In this document: one piece after another, positions 13,341-24,464 of the stretch
Layout of the letters: every line of letters begins with the position of its first letter
Numbering within the stretch: position 1 is the stretch's first letter
Origin: Pterois miles
Taxonomy: Eukaryota; Chordata; Actinopteri; Perciformes; Scorpaenidae
Assembly (NCBI GenBank): GCA_947000775.1
Contig: CAMQGK010000567.1
Span: 24,377,001-24,441,000, forward strand
Direction of reading: 5' to 3'
DNA length: 64,000 nt
Translations under genes and position numbers: made by a program
Notes under the pieces: model-generated
Told to the model about the DNA's origin: nothing
Databases searched by the model: none
What the model saw: only the letters and a program-made list of their open reading frames with translations

Positions 13341-15597
13341 TTGATTGGGTTTATTAGCCTGCTTGCCAATATCGTTAATATCTCTGATCGTTGTCATTGT
13401 GATGTGAATGAACTGAATGAACTGATTTTGTGTAATTTATTCCCTTTCTTGTAAAAGAGATCTTGATCTCAATTAGCCTTCCTGAATAAATCAGATTCCC
13501 TAACAAAGCCTGCAAGCTGAAGCATGTGTTTGTTTGCTGAAATCCTGCTAAATTTTGTAAATATTCTTGACGTTTATAGATCTTAGTGGTGGAGCAGCGG
13601 TGTTTTAACAGATTGTTCCACTGCATGTGGTGATGTTTGCATTCATATCTATGGTGCTATCATCACATAAAAGCAGACAGCGGCGAAACCCTGCTCCAGT
13701 ATTTACAGTTACCTCTATCAGTATGACTATTGGTGGGGCTCAGTCTCTGACTAATACAGCTTTACAGACAGGCAGCAGACTAACTTTGGCTCTGCTTGGT
13801 GAGTTATTGTCCTTTAATGAGGACAGCACATGCTCACAAGGTGTCATGTGTCTACAGGAACAACAGTGTCAGGCACTGTCATGTTTCCTGTGGGTTTGTG
13901 CAATATATATAAGAAAAAAATCTTTTGTCTCTGTCCCTCCCCCCATAGTTTTGTGTCTGTTTATGTTCTTTCTTTCCTCTCTCTCATCCTTCCCTCATTA
14001 TATATCCCCGCTGTGCTGCCCGAGGTTTTCTCCATCGTTACAACATTGCTTTGCTCCTAAACAGTGAACCAGAGAACGGCAGCAGGGTGGCCGACACTCA
14101 GGCCGCATGCTGCATCTGTTTCCAGTGACAAGCATCAGGATGTGAGCCTATGACCTCACAGGATGTATTAAACTATGCCAGGATGCAGGTGTCCAAAATT
14201 AGCAGGAAGAGTCTAATTTTAAAGAGCACTCTGTTTCCAGACACACATCCCATTTTAAACTGACTAGCAGCTAGATTATATATTACACCCTCCAAACTGC
14301 AATGCCACACAATGTCAGTTTGATTGTATTGCTTTCTATTGGGAACGCTTGCTGTTTTGAGCTGGACTTTTGTCAGACGCCCAGTTTTTATTAATTCCTG
14401 TCACTCGTGTTAAAAGCACCGCAGTATGGACGAGCTATGGCTGATTAGTTTTGCTGAAATGAGGAGTTTTCCATATTATAACTTAATTTCACTACAAACA
14501 CCTAAATAAGGTGACAGCAGGCTGGATGGAGATCACTAGATCGCCAGAAAGTTTACTTAGGCTGCTGTTGGCTGTATTGTATTTTGTTTTTCATTAATAT
14601 TGCAGAGTAAAATCTGTGTTTCTGTTTAAAAAAAAAAAAACACACACAAATACATGGCATTACAGAAAGTGCATATTTAACGGATTCAGTGTGGACAATG
14701 TCCGATGTTGAATAAAAAGACCACAAATCTATCTTGTTGGTTTCTTATTCTGCCAATTAGAAGACACAAGGTCAATATTATTCATTATTACAATTTAAAT
14801 TAAAATTAAATATTAAAATTAAGTTAAGCATCATTATAAAAGAATATTAGATGCGAGAGAGCCAACACAAACTGCGCCTGTGATCGCAATGTGTCTTACC
14901 GAGGTGGAGGATGTGAAGCGCGATGGAGAAAAAAAATCAGCTGAACGATTATTTTGTGTATAAATACTACAAATTCTAGTGAAATGTGCCGACTTGGTCA
15001 CCGAGGTACTGAAGGTTGTGTGTTTAGCGGGATAATCCTGACCTCATATGTTCATCACGCTGACTTAAACCCTCCTGGCCACCCAGAACACTGAAAACCT
15101 GCAGAGGTCATGACTTTTTGAAGTAGCATAGCCCCGCAGAAGGAAAGCAGATAATAAAGGTTATCTGAACGCAACCTTGTCGAGTGAATTTACGACAACA
15201 TACACCGATGTAGATCTGCATGTTCTGTATCTAGGCGCAGAAACACTCACACATCCACATACAGAGGTCTTATCTGACCACTTCAAAGACCGCCACATGG
15301 TAGCGTAGGGCACTTGTTTTCATTCAGTGAGCATTGGAGACCTTTCTGTCAGCTCCTCGGGTTTCTCAATGGCTCTAAACAGGATTTAACCCGTGGAAGG
15401 TCAGGGTGAGGTCAGTGGAATAAAGGCAGCTCCAGGATTTACCTTCCACCTCTGTCATCCATGTCCGCATGCTTAGCGTGACATGTTGTTTTTAAAGCCC
15501 ATCTCAAGGACAGCGGTGAATAGAGGTTGCTCTTTTTTTAATCAGCAGAGCAGAAATGTCTCCTAAGACAGAAACAATGAGAGGGGGGCACAGATGA
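13341..15597. other. Intergenic, no gene recognised
   Basis: Sequence becomes non-repetitive immediately after the satellite. A plus ORF of 146 codons at 13,627-14,067 has no recognisable domain. An A-tract with adjoining CA repeats lies near 14,628-14,650, and there is an AT-rich patch near 14,770-14,840. I see no splice-flanked coding exon. Confidence 0.5.
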
Positions 15598-16425
15598 GGG
15601 GCCTGTGCTACGAAGCGAGTTCAACATACGCAGGATATCTTCTCGTTATCTGGCTTAACTAGCCCTAACAAACGAGATCCCGCTAAACGGTGGTTATCAA
15701 CTCGGTAAATCAACTGCTGGGTTGTGAGCACATTCACACTAAGGGGCTGGTGTTTGCAGTATGTGACCAATCACAAACATGGATAAGTCTGCTGTTAGCA
15801 GAGCAGCTCATTTTACAAACTTAGTGCAAACTATAATATTAGACAGCTACGAAGAAGTTAAACTCGTGATCCACACTAACAGTAACACAGTTGATGCTGC
15901 GAGATGTAGGAAGGACAGCTGGCAAAGAAAAAGTTGCCCATGTGTGAATGTAAATTAACAGACTTACTAACAGACTCAAAAGTCAGATATAGTCGTCTAC
16001 ATGGGGCAGTGATATAAAAAAACTTTCAGAGTATGATGAATAGATTACACTTCATTATGCCCTTTGGTAATGAGACTGTGTGTATGAATATTTCAGCCTT
16101 CTTTCAGCTGCGTCCCTGACTCCGGCGATGTGAAACAGACTTGAGAGCAAGTAAAAAAATAAATATAAACTCATAATTCAAAGCGGTAAACACCCACAGC
16201 ATACAGTCAGCTGTCTTCCCTGCATTTCTCAGTTTAAACTGTTTTGTTTTTAGCCTGGACTATGATTTAAACTCTAAACTTAAATATTTATGTAATATTA
16301 TCACACAATCTGAGCACCGAGCTCTGATTGGTCAATAGACGGTCCTTTTATATGAGTTGATCCCTTATCTAGAACATAACCTGCGCTGGAGCGGGATAGG
16401 TGTTCACCATACAGTACAACAACTG
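15598..16425. mobile_element. Candidate non-autonomous DNA transposon (Harbinger-like appearance)
   Basis: The left edge GGGGCCTGTGCTACGAAGCG and the right-side motif TGGAGCGGGATAGGTGTTCA look to me like termini of a common fish element family in which similar ends bracket about 0.8 kb. The interior is AT-rich without an intact ORF. Terminal inverted repeats are not clear by eye and no target-site duplication was found, so superfamily is a guess. Confidence 0.35.
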
Positions 16426-18053
16426 TTTTGTCTCCCCAAATCCACTAAACTAAACTAACTGAATGTATTCAATTAGTGCTCACTTGGATTTTATTTAGAT
16501 GTAAATGCGAATGGCTTCTGTAGTTTCACCAAGTGGGAGATACTGTTGGCAGGTAGTCCTGATATTTCGCCCCAGAATTACGTCATTTTCTATTTACTCA
16601 ACGGCTTGTAATTAGAGGAGTTAGCATGACTGTCGAACAACTGATGTGAGGGGGAAATTCAACTACAGCTGAGTTATATAAAAGTCCACAGCCTGTCTCT
16701 CTCTTTCTCCTGCAGCTACTTCATCTCAGTCCAGGCCCTAACCTCTCGAGGTCCTGTGTTACCTCCACCCTCCTGCGCAATTACCCAACCAAGTGGAAGC
16801 TGCTCTGGCGTGGGGCAGCGTGTGAGACATGGCGGGGTGACTGCAGAGCCCTGTGTCTGTGGAGTGCTGGAGGGAGAAAAACATTGGGGACATGGATTTT
16901 TGGGGAAGGGGGATTATTGGACAAGATCATCGGGGTGCCTTCGCAGATACTGGAGCGCTCATGACACACATAGCACGAGACTTTAACTCCGTCAATCTGC
17001 CTTCTACGCTCAGACAAACTGCCAACCCCCTGCGTGCAATCAGACACCACACAGACAGATAATCCCTCCCAAAGTCTGTCATTTGATGTCCCCCACAAAG
17101 ACACAAATAAGCATGTATGTGCTATGCATACAAGCATGGATGCACACACTCACACACAGGGTGGGGAGGATTTGCAATCACAGCATGCAACTATTTTTGG
17201 GGGGTTTGGGGAGAGTAAAGGATTATTGTTTTAGTAGGACACTGGCCAGATTACCCGCACATTGTGGTAAAATTCAACTATTTGCAGCAATCGTCAGCTA
17301 TAGCATCATTTGATTTGTGATGAGCGAAAGGTTTTGTACTAAGAGCTTTCAATTCTGCCATCAGTAATGGCCTTGCTAATGTTTCTCTCCAGGGCCTTTT
17401 CATTCATGTCTAATACACTGTAGGTCCATCAATCCGTCCACACAATGACTGACTTCTTTTCTGAATCAACATCGCAAATCCCAGGTCTCCCGCTCTGTCC
17501 CTGCTCTTCGTCTACAAGCCATTTTCCATCTCATCATCTCTTTCCCTGCCTGTCAAACATCTCTCACTCTGTCCCCTTTTCCCTCTCCTGCCACTTATTT
17601 CCCTCTCAGCATTCACATCACATCCTCATCTTCCCATTTGATTTTAGGTTTAATCCAGGGGATATAATCAATCGTATGCAGCTGATCTTAGATATTTAAG
17701 TGATTACATTAAACAGGACATTAATATGGCCTGAAATCAGCAGCTCAGAGCACACAAAGTTTAGCCAGAGATAGCTCAGAGAGTGTTTATGCGCGTCTCT
17801 GTGTATATGTAAGCTTGAGCATATAAATGGAGCTGGCAGGACCAGAGAGCAGGACCAGACTCAGGAAGGAAGGAGCTCCACTCAAATTAATCTCCACTGG
17901 ATGGCCCGGCAAAGGAGCACAGCCATTTTTGGGGGAAAGGAGCCATCTCCTAGGTGAGTACCATGGCAACAGCCAACGTGGGCCCCAGCTTTCAGAGCTG
18001 TCCTTTTCAAGCGCCCGATCAGAAGTGGCAGGCCAGGTTTTTTGTTATGTGGC
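16426..18053. other. Intergenic, no gene recognised
   Basis: Several overlapping short ORFs on both strands occur around 16,756-17,313 but none shows a family motif or convincing splice-site framing. A pyrimidine-rich patch lies at 17,480-17,620. Confidence 0.45.
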
Positions 18054-18071
18054 GTCTCTCTCTCTCTCTCC

Positions 18072-18114
<43 letters not shown>
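18054..18114. repeat. (CT)n microsatellite
   Basis: About 60 bp of nearly pure CT dinucleotides with a few CCT interruptions. The Arg-Glu-rich and Leu-Ser-rich ORFs that cross it are artefacts. Confidence 0.95.
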
Positions 18115-18116
<2 letters not shown>

Positions 18117-18704
18117 TGCATGACACAGTCCTGGCCTTGTTCATCACGAAGGCTGTGAGAAGACTGCAGAGGGCAAGCGTCTGTGGGAAAATGTTGCCAG
18201 ACAACACAGGGGTATGCGACGGTGAGGGCAAGCTAATATCGTCTGGGACTAAAAGAGACTAGTTGAGATCTCTTTTCGACTACGGTTGAGTCAATGCTTT
18301 CCACTTTCCACTTGAAAGTCTGCTTGTTTTAACACGACAGGTACAGACAGATAAATCCAACCAGTGCAGGCAGGTGGCCGCCCACCCAGAGCTGGCGGAG
18401 TTTGTCCTTGCCACTGTCGCTCATGGGGGATCTCTTGTTGGGTCTCTAAATTATAGAGTACAGTCTAGACCTGCTCTATTTGAAAAGCATCTCATGATAA
18501 CTTCTGTTACGAGTTAACGCTTTATGAAAATAAATTGAAGTAGAAAAGCCTTTAATTTTAAATCACCTTCAGAACAGAAAAATGTACTCCTTATTTAATC
18601 TTTTCATGACTTCAAGACTATGGCTTGTTTCAGATGTGTCTGTTCTTGTTTTTTTACTTCATTACTGTTTCTCCTCTGCATGCTTGCAGCCCTAGAGATC
18701 ACAA

Positions 18705-19670
18705 AGACAGTCAAAAACTATTGGATGAATTACAATGAAATTTCGTACAGACATTTATGGTCCCCAGAGGATGGATCCTACTAACTTTGGTGATCACCTG
18801 AATTTTTCTGCAGTGCTACCATGTTGACAACTGTCTCAACAACTATCAGATGGTCAACATTTGTTCAAATTTATGTCAATTTCAGGATGAAATGTTGTCA
18901 CTTTTACCAATTACTTTACTTTCCATAACACCAAAATCTGCTCAAAATTTTAATCTGTCCAATACTTTATGACACAATAACTGCAAAACTAAAAACATTC
19001 CCATCAGCCTGTGTTCATCAGCAAGTGTTAATTAGCAACTGTTAGCATGCTAACACACTAAACTAAAAGGGTAAACATGCTGCATGTTCCGATACCCATT
19101 TGCTAAATTGTTAGCCTACAGTAACGCCAACAGTAACTTTAATATTGTCGTTGCTTAGCAGTGGTGTCCTCCCACCTTAACCACTTCCACATCAAGCATA
19201 TAGTGTACATGACTTCCCATGTTGTAAACAGAAACACAAGTTTCATTTGAAGGCACCATTAGTATACCAAAAAAAGATGTGGCATGTTAAATGCAGTATG
19301 CCAAAAATACCAGGATGTCCTACTACATGTGGTCACATTTTGCAGTATGCAAGCCAGCATGCTTTTCTGGCTATTCTGACCCACAATCCACTGTGCAGTG
19401 AATATATGAGCAAGAGGGTCAAAGTACAAGACGCAATGTTGTAAAGGAGTAAAATGTCCCAATTGTATGCCTGCTGTATGCAACAGTATGTACATTGTAA
19501 AGGCAGCTGCAGTAAGTATTAAAAGTGAAAAGAAAAAGTAAGCGATCTGGAACGTAGCCATGGTTAACATTGTCACTGTGCGCATGTTAGCATACTGACA
19601 TTAGCATTGGATCAAAGCACCGCTGTGCCTATAAGTACAACATCACAGCTGCATAAATGCAGACTCTTAT
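18705..19670. repeat. Dispersed fish repeat, copy A (shares motifs with 30,225-30,755)
   Basis: Contains AACTATTGGATGAATTACAA, then a block with CCCAGAGGATGGAT, later TTAGCATGCTAACACACTAA, and finally CAAAGCACCGCTGTGCCTA with GCAGACTCTTA. The same ordered landmarks recur in diverged form in the copy near 30.2 kb, which marks a common interspersed family. Class undetermined; no intact ORF. A lone ATTTGAAGGCACCA motif at about 19,246-19,258 also matches the terminal repeat of the element at 51,189. Confidence 0.55.
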
Positions 19671-20415
19671 GTCTTGTTTTCTCTACGTTGTGAAGCATAT
19701 GGGTTTAATTTCTCTCTTTATCACTACTGGCATTATTTTACTTAGTGTGACAGTCATTTTGTCATTTTGTTATTACATAGTTTCATGCAGCTGAAGCTTG
19801 TGATGGGCTGTAGTGGGTGTTGTTTGGGTCCTTTTACCTTTAAAGATTAAGTTTGATTATTTGTTCTGTTGTTGTTTATTTTAAATAAAATAAAATAAGT
19901 CTTAAGAGCCCTGTGACTTCTACTGTTTTTCCTCAACATCTTTCAGAAAAAGTACTGTATACTTCATCCTGAAACAATGACTGAACTGACATACTGTAAG
20001 TTGTCTTGTTAGGGTTTATTACATTCATAGAACAGTAATTACCAGTGTTACAAGGTGCATGTCAACCAGTACAGTAGTTGCTAAATAATTTATAACATCA
20101 CATAAAGGTTATTAAAAGGTATATCCACATTACAAAACACGTGCTAAATAATTCATAGCATTTCTTGCTGCTTCTGACCCTCTGGTTCATAGATAGTACA
20201 GAAAAAGCCTCTCTGTTTATGTTAACAGAGTGCCACCTTGTGGATAAATGTGGAAGTCCACAGAGATAGATAAGAAATAACCTACATTGAGACTATCCTG
20301 TATATGGCTACTGTAGTTTTTCCATTAGGAGATGGGTATTATTAAAAGACAGAGAGACAAAGGTTGAGCTAGAGGCCCTCAGTGAAAATGTTCTTCTGAT
20401 TCCCTGTTTTTAGTA
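19671..20415. other. Intergenic stretch downstream of the proz-like gene
   Basis: AT-rich sequence with no coding potential recognised; lies between the dispersed repeat and the polyadenylation signal of the minus-strand gene. Confidence 0.45.
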
Positions 20416-20421
20416 TTTATT
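20416..20421 (-). promoter_or_regulatory. Polyadenylation signal AATAAA for the proz-like gene
   Basis: A canonical AATAAA on the minus strand, 63 nt beyond the stop codon. This is a plausible short 3'UTR for a secreted plasma protein gene. Cleavage site not determined. Confidence 0.6.
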
Positions 20422-20483
20422 CACCTGCATTATAATATATTTTCCATAACCAATAACCTCCTTGTTCTCCCTGACTACCCCAC

Positions 20484-21022
20484 CTAACGTGAACCCATGA
20501 GAGGTTGCAGCCAGCCAAGGTAGCGCGACACTTTCTGGAAGACGTAGCCTTTGCTGCAGTCAGCCCCTGGTGGCCGGCTGACAACCCCGGTGACGAAGAA
20601 TACGTCCCTGTACAGGGTGAGGAGGGGGCTGCCGGAGCTCATGGTGCAGTCGGCATTGGCCCGGGGAGTGGTACAGCCCATTTTATTGGTCATCAGGTTG
20701 GGGTGAGTCTCCAGGCACTGAGGCAGGCGGTTGTACGCGAGCTGGTTAAGGGTGAGCGAGCCCTGGAAAGCAGATCCCGGACTGGGTTCTTTCCAGCCGG
20801 TGACGATAGCCGGCAGCTCTCCCGTCATCAGGACGCTCTCTGCAAAGTCTTTTTCTGGCACACAAGCAGCAGCCACTTCCCTTACAAAGTTGATGCGGTC
20901 ACGGAGCTCAATCACAGCCATGTCATATTCAGGGCGATCTGCCACATAGCGTGGGTGGACGTGAACTAGTTTTGCGTACAGTGTCTGCTCTCCAACTTCA
21001 CTGTTCATAGCATTGCGCCTGC
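20484..21022 (-). CDS. proz: proz-like exon 8: C-terminal protease-like lobe
   Basis: 539 nt from acceptor CACCTCCTCAG to the stop codon. It carries HPRY, the Asp102-type YDMAVIEL, ACVPEKDFAE, a TGW box, NADCTMSSGSP in place of the catalytic serine loop, and KVSRYLGWL near the end. An alternative acceptor 4 nt downstream (after GGCAG) would break the frame. Confidence 0.85.
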
Positions 21023-24000
21023 CTGAGGAGGTGCAGGTAAGACAAGACATTCAGGATGGTGATGGTTCTCAAGCTCATGCACACATACTGACATGTTCAG
21101 CTGCAACGATTAGTCGATCAATTGATTACTTGACCGATAGCAGATATTTTGATAATCGAATAGCTGTTTCAATAATTTTTAAGGCGACAAGATTAAACAA
21201 ATCGAGACATTTAAAGACCTCAAATTGGGCTCCAAGATATTATATTTTATGTCAATTAATTGACTGAGGAAATAATCAGTTCATTACTCTGTAATGGAAA
21301 TAACTGTTAGATGCAGCCCAATAGATTTGTCATGCAGGTACATACATGAAATTTGACCTGTATTTAGCCCATCCTGAGCAGTTAGAAGCAGTGACCTGCT
21401 GTAAAGCACCCGGAGAGCAAACCACCAACTTTGTGGTTGAAGGACGACCCGCTCAAGCCACTGAGCTACAGCCAGCTGGTACAGTCCAATCTTACAACCC
21501 ATCAGCTATCGGTCTGACGACAGATAAACCTCTGGAGGCGAGATTCTGGTGCAGTCAGCGGATATCTGAGCAAAGACTTCCTGTTCTGTGCGCTGCTCTC
21601 TGTTTACAGCCAGATTAGCAACTTGAGATGCGAGGCTGGAGTTGGAGTTGAAAGATGACGTGTACGACTGGGTTTACAAGTTAATTTTAAACCAATAAAA
21701 AGCTAAATCATCATCAAACGACAGCTGGTGGGTTCCCAAATTATCAGCCAATGCGTTCCACCTCTTTTGCTCTCCACACTGACTGTTTACCTGCATTCAA
21801 CCAAAGCCTGCTCGGACCAGACTGGTCAATACTACATGGGCTAAAAACGGAAACCAGAACACTTCCAGTGTGAAATTCTTCTCCCGTTTCCTCCAGATTC
21901 TACACGTGAATACAGAATCTGTTTATAAGGATTAGATGCAGCTCCAGTTACATGAAGTGGACAAACTGCGATCATTTGTCACTGATATCTTTGACTTTCA
22001 TAGCACTTTACACCCAAAAACTGTGTAGTCACATAATCTTTCTCTTTATCTGTATTAAGCATTTGTGCTTAAAAAGAGGCACAAAAATATGCTAATTATA
22101 TAAATAGATATGTTTTTGCTGTCTGCTATAATTGGCTTTTAGTGCAGCTCAGTCCAAAATACTTTAAAGCTCAGAAATAGAAGTGGCAAACTTGGCAAAC
22201 TGCGCGGTTTGAAATATGGGTATTGTATATGTCAGACAATTAAGCTTTATATGTGACATTCATGTGGGGATAATGGCTGTTATTTTGCATCATGTGGTGT
22301 CCTTATTGTTGGGTGAGTTGTTATTTTTTGTCTAGTTTATTAGTGGTAAAAGAACGATTGAGTGTTTTATCTACTCACCGACCACCACCTGGAAAGAGCT
22401 GTACTTGCTGGCACACTGAGCTGAAGTCAAGACCAGGTTTTCCTTCAGAATGACGCCACTACAGTAACCACCCTGTGACTCTGAACTCTTCAGAAGAGCC
22501 TGCAAACAACACAATGACATGCAGAAATAAGATCCTGCTTTATTGTGATGAGAAATGCGTAACAGTGCGAGTGTGTTTGTGGTCCTACCTGCCAGGGACA
22601 CTCAGTAGAAGTACAGCTTAGTCCTTGGAAGTTGCTGCGGACGTTGCTGGACAGTCTGTCATCCCACCGACTCCGAGGGTTCACCTGACCGCAGGGGAAT
22701 CTGACTGAAAGACAAATGTGAGATAGGTATAACTATTACTGAAAAATAATGTCATGCATTGTTAATAGTGTTTCATTATTAAAAGGAAGAAAGAAAAGGT
22801 CTAAATATCAGAAATGCTTCTATTCGTCTCAGCGATCTGGAGGCCGTGTCTGTGTTTGATTAACAGCTGCTGACAGGTTTTCCTTTACCTATATCTCAAC
22901 CAATCTTTACCCATAACCCCAATCACTTGTTCTAGACATGAGAATGTGTGACATGTGATTGACAGAGCAGATGTGTATGTTGTAGCATAAAAATACATTT
23001 TAATTGCAGTTGGACTCAAACTCTGGACACATACCTGCAGGCTCACACTTATTCCTGTCTGTGCGGCTGAGCCTCCATCCGCTGGCGCAGGAGCACTCAT
23101 ACGATGTGTAGCCCGGTTTGCAGAACTGTGAGCAGCCCTTGTTCTTTTCCAGGGGACACAGAGTCTGGTCTGGATCGTGGAAACACAAAGGGAAGGTCTC
23201 AGCACTCACACACCAAACGAGAAGTAAATTAACATCAAGGATCACACACAACTTGCAGACACCTCCTCCTCACCTTGTTCACAGTGGATCCCTGTGAAAC
23301 CGGACTTGCAGACGCAGTCGTAGCCTCCCACGCTGTCCGAACACATGGCTCCGTTCTTGCAGGGGTTCTCTGCGCACTGGTCTCCATCTAAATACAGACA
23401 GCAAGTCCATGAGAAGATGTAATGTACTGCTAATGATGGAAAATCATTTTAACGCAGCACTTACCAACATAGACAGCCCAGAAGATGTCCTGCGGGAGAA
23501 AATATGCATGATAAGTGTACAGTTGAAGCTGCACAAGGCTGCCCGTCATTTCCACAGTGCATTCGTGAACTAGAGAGAGGGCTAAAATAAAGACAATGAG
23601 AAAGAAATGAGGAAGGAGTTCACAGTGAAGTCGTGGAGCTCACCGTGCGGTACGAGTCCTGGAAGAGCTTTCTGGCCTCCTCGTAGGTGCACAGTTTCTC
23701 CATGCAAACCTGCTCCAGGCTGGAAGACGGGTTGCTGCCGTCGACGTTCCTCTTCTGGCGGAAGATCAGCGAGTTCGCTTGCTGTTTGTCCAAGAACACT
23801 GCAACCAATAAACAGAACTAAACTAACCCAAATATGCAGCATCTCATCCACATCCATCTCAAAGCTCCTATTCGATGAAGCCACCACCCTGTAGCTCTTA
23901 AAAACACAGCAGAGAGACTCTGACTCTTATGATATCGTACTGTATAATCAGCACGCTGCCATCTTGACCTCCTTTTACTTCCTCACTTCTCTTTTGTCTC

Positions 24001-24142
24001 TAGAGCTCAGACTAAAGCCCCGTCGAGCTCTGCAGACCCATCTGGCTCCACGTGGACTCTCACCTGTGTGGGGGCTCTGAAGGGCTGCCATGGCCCCCGC
24101 CAGCAGACACAGCAGAGCGGCAGATGTGGTCCAAGAGCGCAT
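20484..24142 (-). CDS. proz: Vitamin K-dependent protein Z-like secreted pseudoprotease (8 exons, 427 aa)
   Basis: Joined minus-strand exons 24142-24064, 23798-23644, 23489-23465, 23387-23274, 23169-23035, 22704-22589, 22499-22379 and 21022-20484 give 1,284 nt, all GT-AG with compatible phases. Domains: signal peptide 1-20ish; propeptide ending RQKR (40-43); degenerate Gla domain 44-86; EGF-like 1 (C91-C122); EGF-like 2 (C129-C166); linker; trypsin-like domain from about 197. The His57 position is Gln236 (TSAQC), Asp102 is Asp282 (YDMAVIEL), and the GDSGGP motif reads MSSGSP around Ser378, so it is predicted inactive. The activation motif IVGG is replaced near SNFQG. In vertebrates protein Z is a plasma cofactor of the protein Z-dependent inhibitor on membranes. 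PEKDFAE and KVSRY resemble protein Z more than factors VII, IX or X. Alternative: teleost factor VII-like inhibitor (f7i type). Not a pseudogene: no stops or frameshifts. Confidence 0.8.
21097..21320. mobile_element. Short MITE-like element in proz-like intron 7
   Basis: Begins CAGCTGCAACGATTAGTCGA and ends GTTAGATGCAGCCCA; the two ends share inverted GCTGCA. The AT-rich interior includes GATAATCGAATAGC. This resembles widespread fish elements whose ends read GGGCTGCAAC and CGATTA. No target-site duplication identified. Confidence 0.45.
21318..21478 (-). mobile_element. tRNA-derived SINE
   Basis: On the minus strand GGCTGTAGCTCAGTGG followed by GAGCGGGTCGTCCTTCAACC resembles a tRNA head with an A-box, and GTTGGTGGTTTGCTC is a decayed B-box. 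A non-tRNA tail follows. The anticodon region and acceptor pairing are degraded, so this is a SINE and not a tRNA gene. It sits in intron 7 in the same orientation as the gene. Confidence 0.6.
22379..22499 (-). CDS. proz: proz-like exon 7: protease domain with His57 replaced by Gln
   Basis: 121 nt, phase 0-1, from GTTTGCAG to GTGAGT. It encodes CSGVILKENLVLTSAQC, aligning with the LTAAHC box: the catalytic His is Gln, while the Cys42-Cys58 pair is kept. Confidence 0.85.
22589..22704 (-). CDS. proz: proz-like exon 6: linker and decayed activation region
   Basis: 116 nt, phase 1-0, from CTTTCAG to GTAGGA. FPCGQV contains the Cys that normally bridges to the protease domain. Where active family members have Arg-IVGG, this exon has RSNFQGLSC before ECPWQ, so activation cleavage and new N-terminus insertion are unlikely. 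Confidence 0.8.
23035..23169 (-). CDS. proz: proz-like exon 5: EGF-like domain 2
   Basis: 135 nt, phase 1-1, from acceptor CGATCCAG to donor GTATGT. It encodes GCSQFC, YECSCASGWRL and NKCEP, the second EGF-like module. The preceding codon completes as Asp across the junction. Confidence 0.85.
23274..23387 (-). CDS. proz: proz-like exon 4: EGF-like domain 1
   Basis: 114 nt, phase 1-1, flanked by TATTTAG and GTGAGG. It encodes six cysteines (91, 96, 102, 111, 113, 122) in the standard EGF spacing, with DGDQC at the start. This matches the calcium-binding first EGF module of clotting factors. Confidence 0.9.
23465..23489 (-). CDS. proz: proz-like exon 3: 25-nt aromatic-stack micro-exon
   Basis: Exactly 25 nt between TCTCCCGCAG and GTAAGT, coding DIFWAVYV plus one base. 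A 25-nt micro-exon joining the Gla domain to the first EGF module is the hallmark of the vitamin K-dependent factor family; FW is the conserved aromatic pair. Confidence 0.85.
23644..23798 (-). CDS. proz: proz-like exon 2: propeptide and degenerate Gla domain
   Basis: Follows acceptor TTGGTTGCAG and ends CGC ACG before GTGAGC, phase 1 to 0. The propeptide has the ANSLI core and RQKR furin-type site expected for gamma-carboxylase substrates. The mature start NVDGSNPSSSLEQVCMEKLC keeps the Cys pair (58, 63) and Glu 55, 60, 66 and 67. It has lost the paired Glu at Gla positions 6/7 (Gly-Ser) and those at 16 (Val57), 20 (Lys61) and 29 (Lys70), as well as the hydrophobic membrane loop. Confidence 0.8.
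24064..24142 (-). CDS. proz: proz-like exon 1: start codon and signal peptide
   Basis: ATG at 24142-24140 begins MRSWTTSAALLCLLAGAMAA, a basic residue then a hydrophobic core and small residues, a typical secretory signal peptide. The exon ends ACA G, followed by the donor GTGAGA, phase 1. A pyrimidine-rich stretch ending TTTGCAG lies about 65 nt upstream, so there may be a separate 5'UTR exon. An in-frame upstream extension exists but lacks signal-peptide character. Confidence 0.8.
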
Positions 24143-24464
24143 GGCGACACCGAAGCGTGATCCGAGTCGAGATGTCGGTGCAGCAGAGATCAGTGTGTTC
24201 ACCTGCAAACAAAACAAGCAGATTACAGTCGTGATGATGCTCGTAAAGACAATGAGATGCAGAAGCCCAATATAGTGTAAGGACTGCTCCAGGTTCATAA
24301 AATGTTTACTGGCCACACAACAATAATATTCACAAATAAGCCCTGGTCATTAATAAACAAACGTTGTGAAGAGATCCTCCTACATGGCTTCATTCATCAG
24401 CAGCGACAATAATACTGGAGCAACAACATAACAAATCAATTAATAATGTACTGCAGGAAGAAAT
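24143..24464. other. 5' flank and possible 5'UTR of the proz-like gene
   Basis: Contains a minus-strand acceptor-like TTTTGTTTGCAG about 65 nt upstream of the ATG, suggesting a spliced leader exon or an alternative start. No TATA box was convincingly placed. A LINE fragment begins beyond it. Confidence 0.35.

Noticed and set aside
13627..14067. 146-codon plus ORF next to the satellite
   Set aside because: No recognisable domain, overlapping ORF in another frame, weak coding character.
21400..21478. tRNA gene on the minus strand
   Set aside because: A-box present, but the B-box and stems are degraded and a non-tRNA tail follows; typical of a SINE.
20484..24142. proz-like locus as a pseudogene because of missing catalytic residues
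   Set aside because: All splice sites, phases, cysteines and the signal peptide are intact over 427 codons; loss of catalysis is known for this family.
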